Shown one piece after another: positions 43,902 through 52,140 of a stretch of DNA of 64,000 bases. The stretch spans positions 839,501-903,500 of the forward strand of contig NZ_JAKNYM010000002.1 in NCBI RefSeq assembly GCF_022865105.1, given 5' to 3'. Origin of the DNA: Sphingomicrobium astaxanthinifaciens (GTDB lineage: Bacteria > Pseudomonadota > Alphaproteobacteria > Sphingomonadales > Sphingomonadaceae). The position numbers and the translations under genes are program-made. The notes under the pieces are model-generated. The model made no database searches, was not told the origin of the DNA, and saw only the letters and a list, made by a program, of their open reading frames with translations. The first letter of the stretch is position 1, and each line of letters begins with the position of its first letter.

Positions 43902-43929
43902 AAAAAAGGACCGCCGAAGCGGTCCTTTT
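43902..43929. terminator. Bidirectional terminator between the small gene and nusG
   Basis: Stem GGACCGC-CGAA-GCGGTCC with AAAAAA on the left and TTTT on the right; serves both convergent units. Confidence 0.85.
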
Positions 43930-43951
43930 CTCATTCGCGGCCGCGCGGGGC

Positions 43952-44488
43952 CTACTTGACCAGTTCGACCTGGTCGAATTCGAGCTCGACCGGGGTCGCG
44001 CGGCCGAAGATCGAGACCGACACCTTGACCATGCCGCGCTCGAAGTTGAGCTCCTCGACGATGCCGTTGAAGCTCGCGAACGGCCCGTCGAGCACCTTGA
44101 CGTTGTCGCCGATCTCGTAATCGACGCTGATCTTTTGCTTGGGCGCGTCAGCGGTCTCGTCCTTGGTGTCGAGCATGCGGTTGGCCTGCGCGTCGGGGAT
44201 CGGCTGCGGCTTGCCGTTGTTGCCGAGGAAGCCGGTGACCTTGGGGGTGTTCTTGACGAGGTGAAAGACGTCGTCGGTCATGGTCAGCTTGGCGAGGACA
44301 TAGCCGGGCATGAACTTGCGCTCGGACTGGACCTTCTTGCCGCGCTTGATCTCGGTGACCGTCTCGGTCGGCACCTCGACGCGCTCGACCGCTTCCTCGA
44401 GCCCGAGCCGCTTGGCCTCGGACAGGACGGCTTCCTTCACCTTGTTCTCGAAGCCCGAATAGGCGTGGATGATGTACCAGCGGGACAT
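43952..44488 (-). CDS. nusG: Transcription termination/antitermination protein NusG
   Basis: RNAP elongation factor (178 aa) that couples transcription to translation and to Rho. The NGN domain starts MSRWYIIHAYSGFENKVKEAV and contains ERKFMPGYVLAKLTMTDD. A linker with DAPKQKISVDYEIGDNVKV leads into the KOW domain DGPFASFNGIVEELNFERGMVKVSVSIFGR. Length is typical. It lies about 20 bp after secE on the same strand. Confidence 0.98.
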   Translation of the reverse strand: MSRWYIIHAYSGFENKVKEAVLSEAKRLGLEEAVERVEVPTETVTEIKRGKKVQSERKFMPGYVLAKLTMTDDVFHLVKNTPKVTGFLGNNGKPQPIPDAQANRMLDTKDETADAPKQKISVDYEIGDNVKVLDGPFASFNGIVEELNFERGMVKVSVSIFGRATPVELEFDQVELVK

Positions 44489-44508
44489 GGAAAAGACTTT
44501 CTGATCGA

Positions 44509-44706
44509 TCAGCCGATGAGGCCGATGAGGAAATTGACGATGGCGCGGAACGCGCTGTCGATACCGAGGAAGAAGAAGGCGAGGATCGCGGTCATGATCA
44601 GCACCATGATCGCGGTCTGGATGGTCTCCTTGCGGGTCGGCCAGACGACCTTGCGCGCTTCGGCGCGGACCTGCGAGATAAATTCGGCGGGGCTCGGCTT
44701 GGCCAC
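44509..44706 (-). CDS. secE: Preprotein translocase subunit SecE
   Basis: Single-span essential component of SecYEG (65 aa, the short alphaproteobacterial type). The amphipathic part EFISQVRAEARKVVWPTRKETIQTA precedes one TM helix (IMVLIMTAILAFFFLGIDSAF). A GTG start at 44706 (VAKPSPAEF) is preferred because AGAAGGA lies 7 bp upstream and the length fits. An upstream in-frame ATG at 44793 would add a 29-residue basic extension that is not family-like. Confidence 0.92.
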   Translation of the reverse strand: MAKPSPAEFISQVRAEARKVVWPTRKETIQTAIMVLIMTAILAFFFLGIDSAFRAIVNFLIGLIG

Positions 44707-44808
44707 GGCATGATCCTTCTGTTCAACGGCTTTCGGGTAGGGCTCTTCCCCCGCCGCCGGTCTCTTCCGGTGCGGGGAACGCTTACCACCCATGTCGCAT
44801 GGGTAGGC

Positions 44809-44837
44809 GATGTAGCGCCCCCGCGCGCGAAATTCAA
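44809..44837 (-). promoter_or_regulatory. Candidate secE-nusG promoter
   Basis: On the minus strand TTGAAT, a 17-bp spacer and TACATC, about 105 bp upstream of secE. Confidence 0.5.
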
Positions 44838-44844
44838 GCGACGA

Positions 44845-46362
44845 TCAGCGCGCGGGTCGCGGGGCGCCGGGGGGCACCAGGTCGGGGCGCAGCGCAAGCC
44901 GCACGCCGCGATGCGCCGCCACCTCGACATAGTCGGCGAAGATGCCCTCGATCATCGCGAGCTCAGCCTCGGGGCAGTTCTCGCCGATAATGAAGACCTC
45001 GGGCGCGCGCGCGTGGATCGCGCGGATATGCGTCTCGGGGTCGAGCCCGGGCAGGTAGCCGTAGACGTGGATGCTCCAGAAGGGATAGCGGGTCGGCGCC
45101 TCGAGCCCCAGCGTCAGGTAATAGATCGGCTGCGCGCAGGTGACATAGCCGCTGGCCCCCGGGGGGACATGCTCCGCGAACAGCCGCGTCGCGCTGCGTT
45201 CGCGGTCGAGTTCGGGCAGCCCGCCCGCCGCCAGCGTGCGCGCGACGCCGATCCCGCGCTGCGCCTGCCCGAGCGCCACGAACAGCCCGGGCAGGGTGGC
45301 GAGGAGGAGGAGGAGGCTGAGCCGCGCGCGCCGCGCCGCCGGGCTCGCCGCGAGCCCCTCGAGGACGATCAGGAACAGCCCCGGCAGCAGCAGGTGGAAA
45401 TAATGCGCGAACACCCGCCCCGAGACGAGCGCCATCGTCACCGCCGCCGCGAGGTAGAGCAATCCGAGCAGCCCCAGCCCGCCGCGCGCGGCGCGCTCGC
45501 CGGGCGCGCCTTGCGCGCCGCGCGCGGCGAGCCCGAGCAGCAGCGCGACCAGCATCAGCGGCGCCAGTTCGAGCGCTACCGGGCGCAGCACCGTGCCCCA
45601 GTCGGCGAGCGCGATATTGCCCTGGTAGCGCGACAGGAAGGCGACCTGCTGCGCGACATAGCCCTCGAGCGTGCCCGCGAGCAGCAGCGGCACGAGCAGC
45701 AGCAGCGCGACCGCGATGGCCACCAGCCCCGAGGCGAGCAGCCAGCCGACATGCTTGCGCGGGGCGGGCAGGAGCGCGCCGAGGTAGAGCGCCGCGAGCA
45801 GCGGGCCGGCGAGATAGTTGACCTGCACCGCGATCCCCGCGGCCAGCCCCGACAGCAGCGCGGCGGGGGCGAAGCGCGCGGCGCCGCGCGACCAGCCGAG
45901 GAAGGCGGCGAGCCACAGCATCAGCCAGCCGTTGAGGAGGATCTCGGTGTTGGAGGAATAGCCCTCGAGCCCGAACGAGGCGAAGGCCCAGCCGAGCCCG
46001 ACGAGCAGCGCCGCGCGCGGCGGCAGCGCGAAGACGCGGCGCGCGATCCACCACAGCGTCAGCGCCGAGCCGAGCGCGGCCAGCGTGGCGAGCCAGCGGA
46101 TCGCCGACGGGTCCTCGCCCCCCAGCCCCATCGCCGCGGCATAGTGCAGGTAGAGCGCGATCGGCTTGTGGTCGAAGGCGCCCGCGAAGGGCCATTGCCC
46201 CGCGAGCAGGTCGCGCGCGACCAGCATGTAGGCCGATTCATCGACGCTGAGGACGGCGATCGGGTGGAGCGGCAGCCGCAGCGCGAGCACGACCAGCGCA
46301 ATCAGCGCGGCGGCGCCCCAGCGGGCGCGGCGCGGCGCCTCGGTCGCGGTAATGGCGGTCAT
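44845..46362 (-). CDS. Glycosyltransferase family 39-like integral membrane protein
   Basis: Polytopic protein (505 aa) with about ten TM helices and a soluble C-terminal part. The first periplasmic loop has the GT-C signature SVDESAYMLVARDLLAGQWPF followed by HKPIALYLHYAAAMG, as in ArnT/PMT-type enzymes that use polyprenyl-phosphate sugars. The acidic DE in this loop is the expected catalytic position. Acceptor unknown. It lies between tRNA-Trp and secE, which are adjacent in the ancestral order, so it is one of the inserted genes. Confidence 0.82.
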   Translation of the reverse strand: MTAITATEAPRRARWGAAALIALVVLALRLPLHPIAVLSVDESAYMLVARDLLAGQWPFAGAFDHKPIALYLHYAAAMGLGGEDPSAIRWLATLAALGSALTLWWIARRVFALPPRAALLVGLGWAFASFGLEGYSSNTEILLNGWLMLWLAAFLGWSRGAARFAPAALLSGLAAGIAVQVNYLAGPLLAALYLGALLPAPRKHVGWLLASGLVAIAVALLLLVPLLLAGTLEGYVAQQVAFLSRYQGNIALADWGTVLRPVALELAPLMLVALLLGLAARGAQGAPGERAARGGLGLLGLLYLAAAVTMALVSGRVFAHYFHLLLPGLFLIVLEGLAASPAARRARLSLLLLLATLPGLFVALGQAQRGIGVARTLAAGGLPELDRERSATRLFAEHVPPGASGYVTCAQPIYYLTLGLEAPTRYPFWSIHVYGYLPGLDPETHIRAIHARAPEVFIIGENCPEAELAMIEGIFADYVEVAAHRGVRLALRPDLVPPGAPRPAR

Positions 46363-46393
46363 GCGCTGCTTCCCCCCGAACGCGCCGGCGGCC

Positions 46394-46469
46394 TGGCAGG
46401 GGCAGCAGGATTCGAACCCGCGACCCTCGGTTTTGGAGACCGATGCTCTACCAACTGAGCTATACCCCT
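46394..46469 (-). tRNA. tRNA-Trp (anticodon CCA)
   Basis: Complete cloverleaf: acceptor AGGGGTA pairs with TGCCCCT, D-arm AGCTCAGTTGGTAGAGC, anticodon stem TCGGT/ACCGA with loop CTCCAAA (CCA), T-arm GGGTTCGAATCC and encoded CCA. 76 nt. It retains its classical position upstream of secE, though a glycosyltransferase gene now intervenes. Confidence 0.96.
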
Positions 46470-46514
46470 AGGCCAACGCCGGGTTACCCCCCCACCCTCG
46501 ATTGTTCAAGCCCC

Positions 46515-48308
46515 TTAGGCGGCAATATCGACCGGCTGGATTTCGCCCGACAGGTAGAGGTTGCGCGCCTTGGTGCGGCTGAGCTTGCCCGACGAGGTGC
46601 GGGGCAGGCTGCGTGGGGGCACCAATTCGACGATCGGCGAGATGCCGGTGATCGAGCGCACGCGCTCCTTGATCTCGTCGCGCAGGCGGCCGCGCTCGGA
46701 CAGGTCGGAGACGCGGCAGTGGACCAGCACCGCGGGCAGTTCCTCGCCCGTCTCGGTGGTCAGCGCGAAGGCGGCGATGTCGCCCGACTTGAAGCCGGGC
46801 AGCTGCTCGACCGCCCATTCGATGTCCTGCGGCCAGTGGTTGCGCCCGTTGATGATGATCATGTCCTTGGCGCGGCCGACGATGAAGATATAGCCGTTCG
46901 ACAGATAGCCCATGTCGCCGGTGTCGAGCCAGCCGTCCTCACCGAGGCAGGCGGCGGTGCTCTCGGGATCGCGGAAATAGCCGGTCATCACCGACCCGCC
47001 GCGCACGAGGACGCGCCCAACCTGGCGGTCGCCGAGCAGGCGGTCGTCGTGATCGCGGATCTCGATCTCCATGCCCTCGACCGCCTTGCCGCAGTTGACG
47101 ATGGCGCGGTAGCGCTGGGGGCGGTCCTCGCCGCCCGGCGCGGGCGCCCCGCCGGCGAGCTTCTCTTCCTCCACCAGCTCGAGCTTGATGCCCTCGCCGG
47201 GGGGCATCAGGCTGACCGCCAGCGTGGCTTCGGCGAGCCCGTAGCTGGGGCAGAAGCTCTTGGGGTCGAAGCCCGCCGAGGCATAGGCATCGACGAAGCT
47301 CTGCATCACGTCGGGGCGGATCATGTCGGCGCCGTTGCCCGCGATCCGCCAACGCGACAGGTCGAAGCGATCCTCGGCCTTGGTCTTGGACGAGATGCGG
47401 CGCGCGCAGATGTCGTAGCCGAAGGTGGGCGAATAGGAGAGGGCGGTGCCGGGGTTGCGGCTTATCAGGTCGAGCCAGGTCAGCGGCCGCCGCGCGAAGT
47501 CCTCGGTCTTCATATAGTCGACCGAAATCTGGTTGGCCATCGGCGAGAGCATGCAGCCGACCAGCCCCATGTCGTGATACCACGGCAGCCAGCTGACGCA
47601 GCGGTCGGTGTCGATGTCGCCGACCTTGAGGCCGAGCCCGTGGGCGCGAAGGTTGTCGAGCAGCTGGCGATGGGTGACCGCGACCCCGTGGGGGAAGCGG
47701 GTCGAGCCCGAGCTGTACTGGAGATAGGCGATCGCGTCGGGATCGGCGCTCGGCAGCGCGGCGTCGCCGACGGGCAGCTCGAGGAGCGATTCCCAGCTCC
47801 GGTGCGGGATCGCCTTGAGGTCGCCGGCGGGGGTGCAGAAGGTGGCCATGTCCTCGGGGTAGAGGAAGAGCTGCGGATCCGAGCTCGTCAGCATCACCTT
47901 GAGCTGTTCGGTATAGGCATCGCGCCCGCCGAAGCTGGTCGGCAGCGGCAGCGGCACCGGCCACAGCCCGGCATAGACCGCGCCGAAGAAGCAGGCGGCG
48001 AAATGCGGGTTGGTCTCGGCGACCAGCGCGACGCGATCGCCGGGCTGGAGGCCGAGCGAGACGAAGCGCTGCGCGTGGGCGAGCGCATCCACCTGCAACT
48101 GGCTGTAGGGCAGCACCGAGACGAGCCGCCCGCGCGCGTCGTGGAAGTTCATGCCGCGGCGACCGCGCGCGGCATAGTCGAGGGCATCGCCGAGCGTGGC
48201 GAAATCGGCGATCCGGCGGGGCAAGGCATCGCGCGTCGGGGTGGTCCCTTCGGGCGCGAGCGCGTCGTCCTGGTCGAGGTTCGTCAAATCGAGCACCCTG
48301 TTTCCCAT
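46515..48308 (-). CDS. Fatty acyl-AMP ligase (FAAL) / AMP-binding enzyme
   Basis: Adenylate-forming enzyme (597 aa) that activates fatty acids as acyl-AMP for transfer to an ACP or other acceptor. ATP-binding motif IAYLQYSSGSTRFPHGV, then VSWLPWYHDMGLVG, SYGLAEATLAVS, GWLDTGDMGYLSNGYIFIVGRAKDMIIINGRNHWPQDIEW and C-terminal LPRTSSGKLSRTKARNLY. The NGRNHWPQDIE form and the insertion region place it with FAALs, not acyl-CoA synthetases. No ACP, PKS or NRPS gene is adjacent, so the acceptor must be encoded elsewhere. Confidence 0.9.
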   Translation of the reverse strand: MGNRVLDLTNLDQDDALAPEGTTPTRDALPRRIADFATLGDALDYAARGRRGMNFHDARGRLVSVLPYSQLQVDALAHAQRFVSLGLQPGDRVALVAETNPHFAACFFGAVYAGLWPVPLPLPTSFGGRDAYTEQLKVMLTSSDPQLFLYPEDMATFCTPAGDLKAIPHRSWESLLELPVGDAALPSADPDAIAYLQYSSGSTRFPHGVAVTHRQLLDNLRAHGLGLKVGDIDTDRCVSWLPWYHDMGLVGCMLSPMANQISVDYMKTEDFARRPLTWLDLISRNPGTALSYSPTFGYDICARRISSKTKAEDRFDLSRWRIAGNGADMIRPDVMQSFVDAYASAGFDPKSFCPSYGLAEATLAVSLMPPGEGIKLELVEEEKLAGGAPAPGGEDRPQRYRAIVNCGKAVEGMEIEIRDHDDRLLGDRQVGRVLVRGGSVMTGYFRDPESTAACLGEDGWLDTGDMGYLSNGYIFIVGRAKDMIIINGRNHWPQDIEWAVEQLPGFKSGDIAAFALTTETGEELPAVLVHCRVSDLSERGRLRDEIKERVRSITGISPIVELVPPRSLPRTSSGKLSRTKARNLYLSGEIQPVDIAA

Positions 48309-48429
48309 CTGAATAAGGTTGTTCCGAGCTCGCTCCGGCGCCCTCCACGACGCCGTGCGCTTGGTTGTCGCAGCGTCAATGCTGCGCGACTATGGCACAA
48401 TCAAGGCGGAATGTGACAGGGTATCGCCG

Positions 48430-48972
48430 ATGAAACGCCCCCGCCCTCCGCTCGAGTCGGCGCAGATCGAGGCGCTCGCGCTGCGCTACGTCGAGCGCTT
48501 CGCGACGACCCGCGCCAAACTCGGCGCCTATCTCGCGCGCAAGGTGCGCGAGCGCGGCTGGGCGGGCGAGCCGGCGGCGAGCGAGGCGATCGCCGCGCTG
48601 GTCGAGCGCTTCGCCGAGCGCGGCTATGTCGATGACCGGAGCTTCGCCGAGGCCAAGGCGCGCGACCTCACGCTGCGCGGTTATGGCGCGCGCCGCCTCG
48701 ATCAGGCGCTCTACGGCGCCGGGGTGGGCGAGGGCGATGCGGACGGCGCGCGCGCGATCGCGCGCGCCGGCGCGGTCGAGGCCGCGCTCAAGTTCGCGGC
48801 GCGGCGGCGGCTTGGCCCTTTTGCGCAGGCGGCGATCGAGGACCCGCGCCAGCGCCAGCGCGCGCTCGCCGCATTCCAGCGCGCGGGGCACGGCTTCCGG
48901 CTCGCCGCCGCGATCCTCGACCTTGCGCCGGGGACCGACCCCGACCCCGAGGCGCTGGAGGAGGAGAGCTGA
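48430..48972 (+). CDS. recX: Regulatory protein RecX
   Basis: Small helical RecA modulator (180 aa). The RecX three-helix repeats are recognisable: LALRYVERFATTRAKLGAYLARKVRERGW, LVERFAERGYVDDRSFAEAKARDLTLRGYGARRLDQAL, and a C-terminal repeat with ALAAFQRAGHGFRLAAAIL. The start MKRPRPPLESAQIEALAL is chosen over an upstream in-frame ATG because the family begins here. No recA gene is nearby, which is common in this group. It is divergent from the FAAL gene. Confidence 0.88.
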   Translation: MKRPRPPLESAQIEALALRYVERFATTRAKLGAYLARKVRERGWAGEPAASEAIAALVERFAERGYVDDRSFAEAKARDLTLRGYGARRLDQALYGAGVGEGDADGARAIARAGAVEAALKFAARRRLGPFAQAAIEDPRQRQRALAAFQRAGHGFRLAAAILDLAPGTDPDPEALEEES

Positions 48973-49094
48973 CCGGGGCCACCGCGCGCGGGCCCGAGGG
49001 TGGCGCGCGGGCAGAAAGACGGGCATGTCGGTTTCCCGACACAACGCGTTGTGGTATGAGCGTTCACACCGGGGGTTCGGAGAAGAGTGCAGTC

Positions 49095-49661
49095 ATGTTC
49101 CAGCAGTCCAAACCCGAAATGAGCGCGCTGACCGAAGGCGAACGGGAAGACAGCGCGATCGAGGTGTCGGGCCGGGTCAAGTGGTTCGATGCCACGCGCG
49201 GTTTCGGGTTCGTGGTCTCCGAGGCGATCGACGGCGACATCCTCGTCCATTTCTCGACGCTCGAGCCGCACGACCGACGCTCGCTGCCCGAAGGGGCCAC
49301 GGTCGAACTGCTCGCGGTCCGGCAGGAGCGCGGCTGGCAGGCGCGCGAGATTCTCGCCATCGACCTGTCGACCGCCTTGCCCCAGGAGCCGCGCTCGTCC
49401 ATTTCTACCGCCGAACGCGCGGACCGCGATGCCCTGCTCGAGGGTGCCGGTCCCTATGAAGCGGTGGAGGTCAAATGGTTCAATCGCGTCAAGGGCTACG
49501 GGTTCGTCAACCGGCAGGGAACGAGCGAGCCCGACATCTTCGTGCATATGGAGACGGTGCGCGCGGGGCACCTGCTCGACCTCGAGCCGGGGGACGAGCT
49601 GGAGGCGCGGATTGCGCAAGGGCGCAAGGGGCTGACCGCGGTCGCCTTGCGCGCCGCCTGA
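49095..49661 (+). CDS. Double cold-shock-domain protein
   Basis: Nucleic-acid-binding protein (188 aa) with two CSDs. CSD1 at about 28-95 (VSGRVKWFDATRGFGFVVSEAIDGDILVHFSTL) and CSD2 at about 125-188 (VEVKWFNRVKGYGFVNRQGTSEPDIFVHMETVR), each with RNP1-like (GFGFV/GYGFV) and RNP2-like (ILVHF/IFVHM) motifs. Double-CSD proteins are typical of alphaproteobacteria and are usually stress- or stationary-phase-related RNA chaperones. ATG 49095 has GGAGAAG about 9 bp upstream; 49056 is an alternative. The stop overlaps the probable start of the next gene. Confidence 0.93.
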   Translation: MFQQSKPEMSALTEGEREDSAIEVSGRVKWFDATRGFGFVVSEAIDGDILVHFSTLEPHDRRSLPEGATVELLAVRQERGWQAREILAIDLSTALPQEPRSSISTAERADRDALLEGAGPYEAVEVKWFNRVKGYGFVNRQGTSEPDIFVHMETVRAGHLLDLEPGDELEARIAQGRKGLTAVALRAA

Positions 49662-50125
49662 GCCTTTTCCTCGCGCTGTTCGCGGCCGCCCCGCTGGCGG
49701 CGTGCCAGCCCTCGCAGCCCGCCCCCAGCCTCGCCCCCTCGGGGCTGGTCGAGGTGCCGCTCACCGTGGTCACCGCAGCCGGCGACGAGCATGGCTTCAC
49801 GGTCGAACTGGCCGAGACCCCCGAAGCGCAGCGCCAAGGGCTGATGTATCGCGACTCGCTCGCCCCCGACCGGGGCATGCTGTTCGTCTACGATACCCCC
49901 GCCACCCAGAGCTTCTGGATGCGCAACACCTATATCCCGCTCGACATCATCTTCGTGCGCGCCGACGGGACCATCGCGCGGATCGCCGAGAATACCGTGC
50001 CGCTATCGGAAACCCCGATCGGCAGCCTCGAGCCGGTGACGATGGTGCTCGAGATCGCGGGCGGGCGCGCGGCCGAACTGGGCATCGCGCCGGGCGACCG
50101 CGTCCGCGTCGAGGGGGGCGCTTGA
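49658..50125 (+). CDS. DUF192 family lipoprotein
   Basis: Predicted periplasmic lipoprotein (155 aa from the proposed start) with a complete DUF192 domain (GLMYRDSLAPDRGMLFVY; QSFWMRNTYIPLDIIFVRADG; TVPLSETPIGSLEPVTMVLEI; LGIAPGDRVRV). The signal sequence SLFLALFAAAPLAAC is followed by CQPSQP. In this frame the first ATG/GTG/TTG lies far upstream inside the cold-shock gene (49475), giving an implausible N-terminus. A CTG at 49658, overlapping the cold-shock stop as CTGA, would give a clean lipoprotein signal, so I propose it with modest confidence. Confidence 0.72.
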   Translation: MSLFLALFAAAPLAACQPSQPAPSLAPSGLVEVPLTVVTAAGDEHGFTVELAETPEAQRQGLMYRDSLAPDRGMLFVYDTPATQSFWMRNTYIPLDIIFVRADGTIARIAENTVPLSETPIGSLEPVTMVLEIAGGRAAELGIAPGDRVRVEGGA

Positions 50126-50165
50126 TGCTTGCATGGACGCGGGTGCGGCTTTAAGCGGCGGGCAC

Positions 50166-50555
50166 ATGGGACTTCTCGGCAAGATCTTCACCTGGTGGAA
50201 CGGCGCGAGCGTCGGCACCGACCTGTTCACCCGCCGCCACGGGCAGGCGGTCGGCACCGATCATCTCGGCAACGTCTATTACCGCCACAAGCGCGATCCC
50301 CGGCGGCGCTGGGTGATCTACGAGGGGTCGAACGATTCGAGCCGGGTGCCGCCGGGCTGGAACGCCTGGCTGCGCGGGACGATCGACGAGGTCCCCGAGC
50401 AGGCGCTGCCCCCGCGCCGCCCCTTCGAGAAGGACCCGAGCCCCAACCTCACCGGCACGGTGGGGGCCTATCGCCCGAGCGGCACGCTCGGGCGCCCCGG
50501 CACCCGCCCCGCCGCCACCGGCGATTACGAGGCCTGGTCCCCTGAGCAGGACTGA
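50166..50555 (+). CDS. NDUFA12-type NADH:ubiquinone oxidoreductase subunit
   Basis: Homologue of mitochondrial complex I subunit NDUFA12/B17.2 (129 aa), found in alphaproteobacterial complex I as a supernumerary subunit. MGLLGKIFTWWNGASVGTDLFTRRHGQAVGTDHLGNVYYRHK and RRRWVIYEGSNDSSRVPPGWNAWLRGTIDEVP are diagnostic. The C-terminal tail is Pro/Gly/Thr-rich and ends YEAWSPEQD. The nuo operon is not in this window. It is followed by the DUF2155 gene, an association I recall as conserved in alphaproteobacteria. Confidence 0.93.
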   Translation: MGLLGKIFTWWNGASVGTDLFTRRHGQAVGTDHLGNVYYRHKRDPRRRWVIYEGSNDSSRVPPGWNAWLRGTIDEVPEQALPPRRPFEKDPSPNLTGTVGAYRPSGTLGRPGTRPAATGDYEAWSPEQD

Positions 50556-50583
50556 CCGCGCCGCCGCTTGCCTCGCCCCCGCG

Positions 50584-51198
50584 GTGCTGGCGCTGGCGCT
50601 GGGCGCCTGCGACCGCGAGCCGCCCACCACCGGGGAGGGCGAGGAAGAGGCGCTGGTGGTCGAGCAGTCGGGCGAGGTCGTCGACAATAGCGGGCTCCCC
50701 GGGGTCACCCCGATGGCCGAGCGGGTCGCCGTGCTCGGCTTCCTCAACAAGCGCAACGGGCTGACCCGCGATCTCGAAATGCGCCCGGGGCAGGAAGTCC
50801 GGATCGGCGATGCGCTAGTGCGGCTGCGCGCGTGCGAGACGACCGCGCCGTGGGAGGACGAGCGCTGGACCGGCGCCTTCGTCCAGCTCGACGTCGAGAG
50901 CCGCCGCACGAGGCGGATGGAGCGGGTCTTCTCGGGGTGGCTGTTCAAGGAAAGCCCCTCGCTCAACGTCGTCGAGCACCAGGTCTATGACGTCTGGCCC
51001 AAGAGCTGCACGATGGCCTTTCCCGACGGGCCCGAGCCGCCGCCGGGGGTCCGCTCGAGCAGTTCGTCGAGCGCCTCGAATCGCGGCGCCGCGCCGGCGC
51101 CCGCGCCAGCCGAGGCAGGCGAGGAAGGCGCAGCGGGGGGCGCGTCCCCCGACCCGCTGGCCCCGCTGCCCGGCGACAGCGCCTCCGACAGCATCTGA
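50584..51198 (+). CDS. DUF2155 family lipoprotein
   Basis: Envelope protein (204 aa from the GTG at 50584) with a DUF2155 core: [78 protein letters not shown]. From GTG the N-terminus is only MLALALGAC. An in-frame CTG at 50542 would give a better signal ([22 protein letters not shown]). The final 50 residues (SSSSSSAS..., Ala/Pro/Gly-rich) lie antisense to the end of aat, because the two convergent frames overlap by 214 bp. Function unknown. Confidence 0.82.
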   Translation: MLALALGACDREPPTTGEGEEEALVVEQSGEVVDNSGLPGVTPMAERVAVLGFLNKRNGLTRDLEMRPGQEVRIGDALVRLRACETTAPWEDERWTGAFVQLDVESRRTRRMERVFSGWLFKESPSLNVVEHQVYDVWPKSCTMAFPDGPEPPPGVRSSSSSSASNRGAAPAPAPAEAGEEGAAGGASPDPLAPLPGDSASDSI

Positions 51199-51737
51199 AG
51201 GTAACGCTCGCGCGGCACCGCGACCGCGCCCAGCCGCTCGAGATGGTCGGTCATGAACTGGCAGTCGAGCAGCGAGAAACCGCCCACGCGCAGCCGCGCC
51301 ACCAGCCACGCCAGCGCGACCTTCGAGGCATCGGTCATGGTGCTGAACATCGACTCGCCGAAGAAGGCGCCCCCCAGCGCGATGCCATAGAGCCCGCCGA
51401 CGAGCCGGCCCTCGTGCCAGGTCTCGATCGAATGCGCGTGCCCGGTCGCGTGCAGCCCGATCACCGCGCGCGCGATGGTCGGGTTGATCCAGGTCTCGTC
51501 GCGGTTGGCGCAGCCCGCGAGCACCGCTTCGAACGCGGTGTCACGGGTCACCGTAAAGCGTCCCGAGCGCAGCCGACGGGCGAGGCTGCGCGAGAGGTGG
51601 AAGCCGTCGAGCGGGATCACCGCGCGCTGGCGCGGTTCCACCCAGAAGATGTCGGGCGCGTCGGCGCTGTCGGCCATCGGGAAGATGCCCGCCGCATAGC
51701 CGCGCAGCAGCATCCGGGGATCGAGGATCTCGCTCAC
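50985..51737 (-). CDS. aat: Leucyl/phenylalanyl-tRNA--protein transferase
   Basis: N-degron enzyme (250 aa) that adds Leu/Phe from aminoacyl-tRNA to N-terminal Arg/Lys, marking proteins for Clp[83 protein letters not shown] and [18 protein letters not shown] are diagnostic. The family normally ends near LSEAL; here a Gly/Ser/Ala/Pro-rich extension of about 60 residues follows, entirely antisense to DUF2155. GTG start. It is the last gene of the aroQ-accB-accC-ACT-arsC-aat run. Confidence 0.93.
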   Translation of the reverse strand: MSEILDPRMLLRGYAAGIFPMADSADAPDIFWVEPRQRAVIPLDGFHLSRSLARRLRSGRFTVTRDTAFEAVLAGCANRDETWINPTIARAVIGLHATGHAHSIETWHEGRLVGGLYGIALGGAFFGESMFSTMTDASKVALAWLVARLRVGGFSLLDCQFMTDHLERLGAVAVPRERYLQMLSEALSPGSGASGSGDAPPAAPSSPASAGAGAGAAPRFEALDELLERTPGGGSGPSGKAIVQLLGQTS

Positions 51738-51786
51738 CGGGCGATCATAGCAGGCGCGATCGCGACTGTCCCGGGGCGAGGCCGGG

Positions 51787-52140
51787 TCACAGGATCCGGC
51801 GGACCTCGTCCTGCGGGCGGGCCAGCAGCGCGCCCTTCTGCGTCTCGACGATCGGACGATTGAGCAGGATCGGATGCTCGACCATGGCGTCGAGGATCTC
51901 GTCGTCGCTGGCGCTGTCCTGCGTGAGCCCGAGGTCGCGCGCGAGCGGCTCCTTGGCGCGCAGCAGGTCGCGCGCGGTCATGCCGCCCTTGTCGAGCAGG
52001 TGGGCGATCTCATCGCGCGAGAGCGGCTCCTCGAGATAGCGGCGCTGGGTCACCTCGAACCCCTCCTCCTCGAGGATCGCGAGGGTCTTGCGGGCGGTGC
52101 CGCAGCGCGGGTTGAACGTCATCCAGGCGGTCTTGGTCAT
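51787..52140 (-). CDS. ArsC-family (YfgD/Spx-like) reductase
   Basis: Thioredoxin-fold protein (117 aa) of the glutaredoxin-dependent arsenate reductase family. Catalytic Cys13 in [19 protein letters not shown], then [18 protein letters not shown] and [21 protein letters not shown], with the Arg equivalent to the family's arsenate-binding Arg in NRPIV. No ars operon genes are nearby, so a housekeeping YfgD-like role is as likely as arsenate reduction. It overlaps the ACT gene by 4 bp (ATGA). Confidence 0.88.
   Translation of the reverse strand: MTKTAWMTFNPRCGTARKTLAILEEEGFEVTQRRYLEEPLSRDEIAHLLDKGGMTARDLLRAKEPLARDLGLTQDSASDDEILDAMVEHPILLNRPIVETQKGALLARPQDEVRRIL

Noticed and set aside
46470-46514. 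Promoter for tRNA-Trp (TTGAAC-17-TAACCC on the minus strand)
   Set aside because: The -10 box is poor and the spacer contains a run of seven G residues; too weak to list as a feature.
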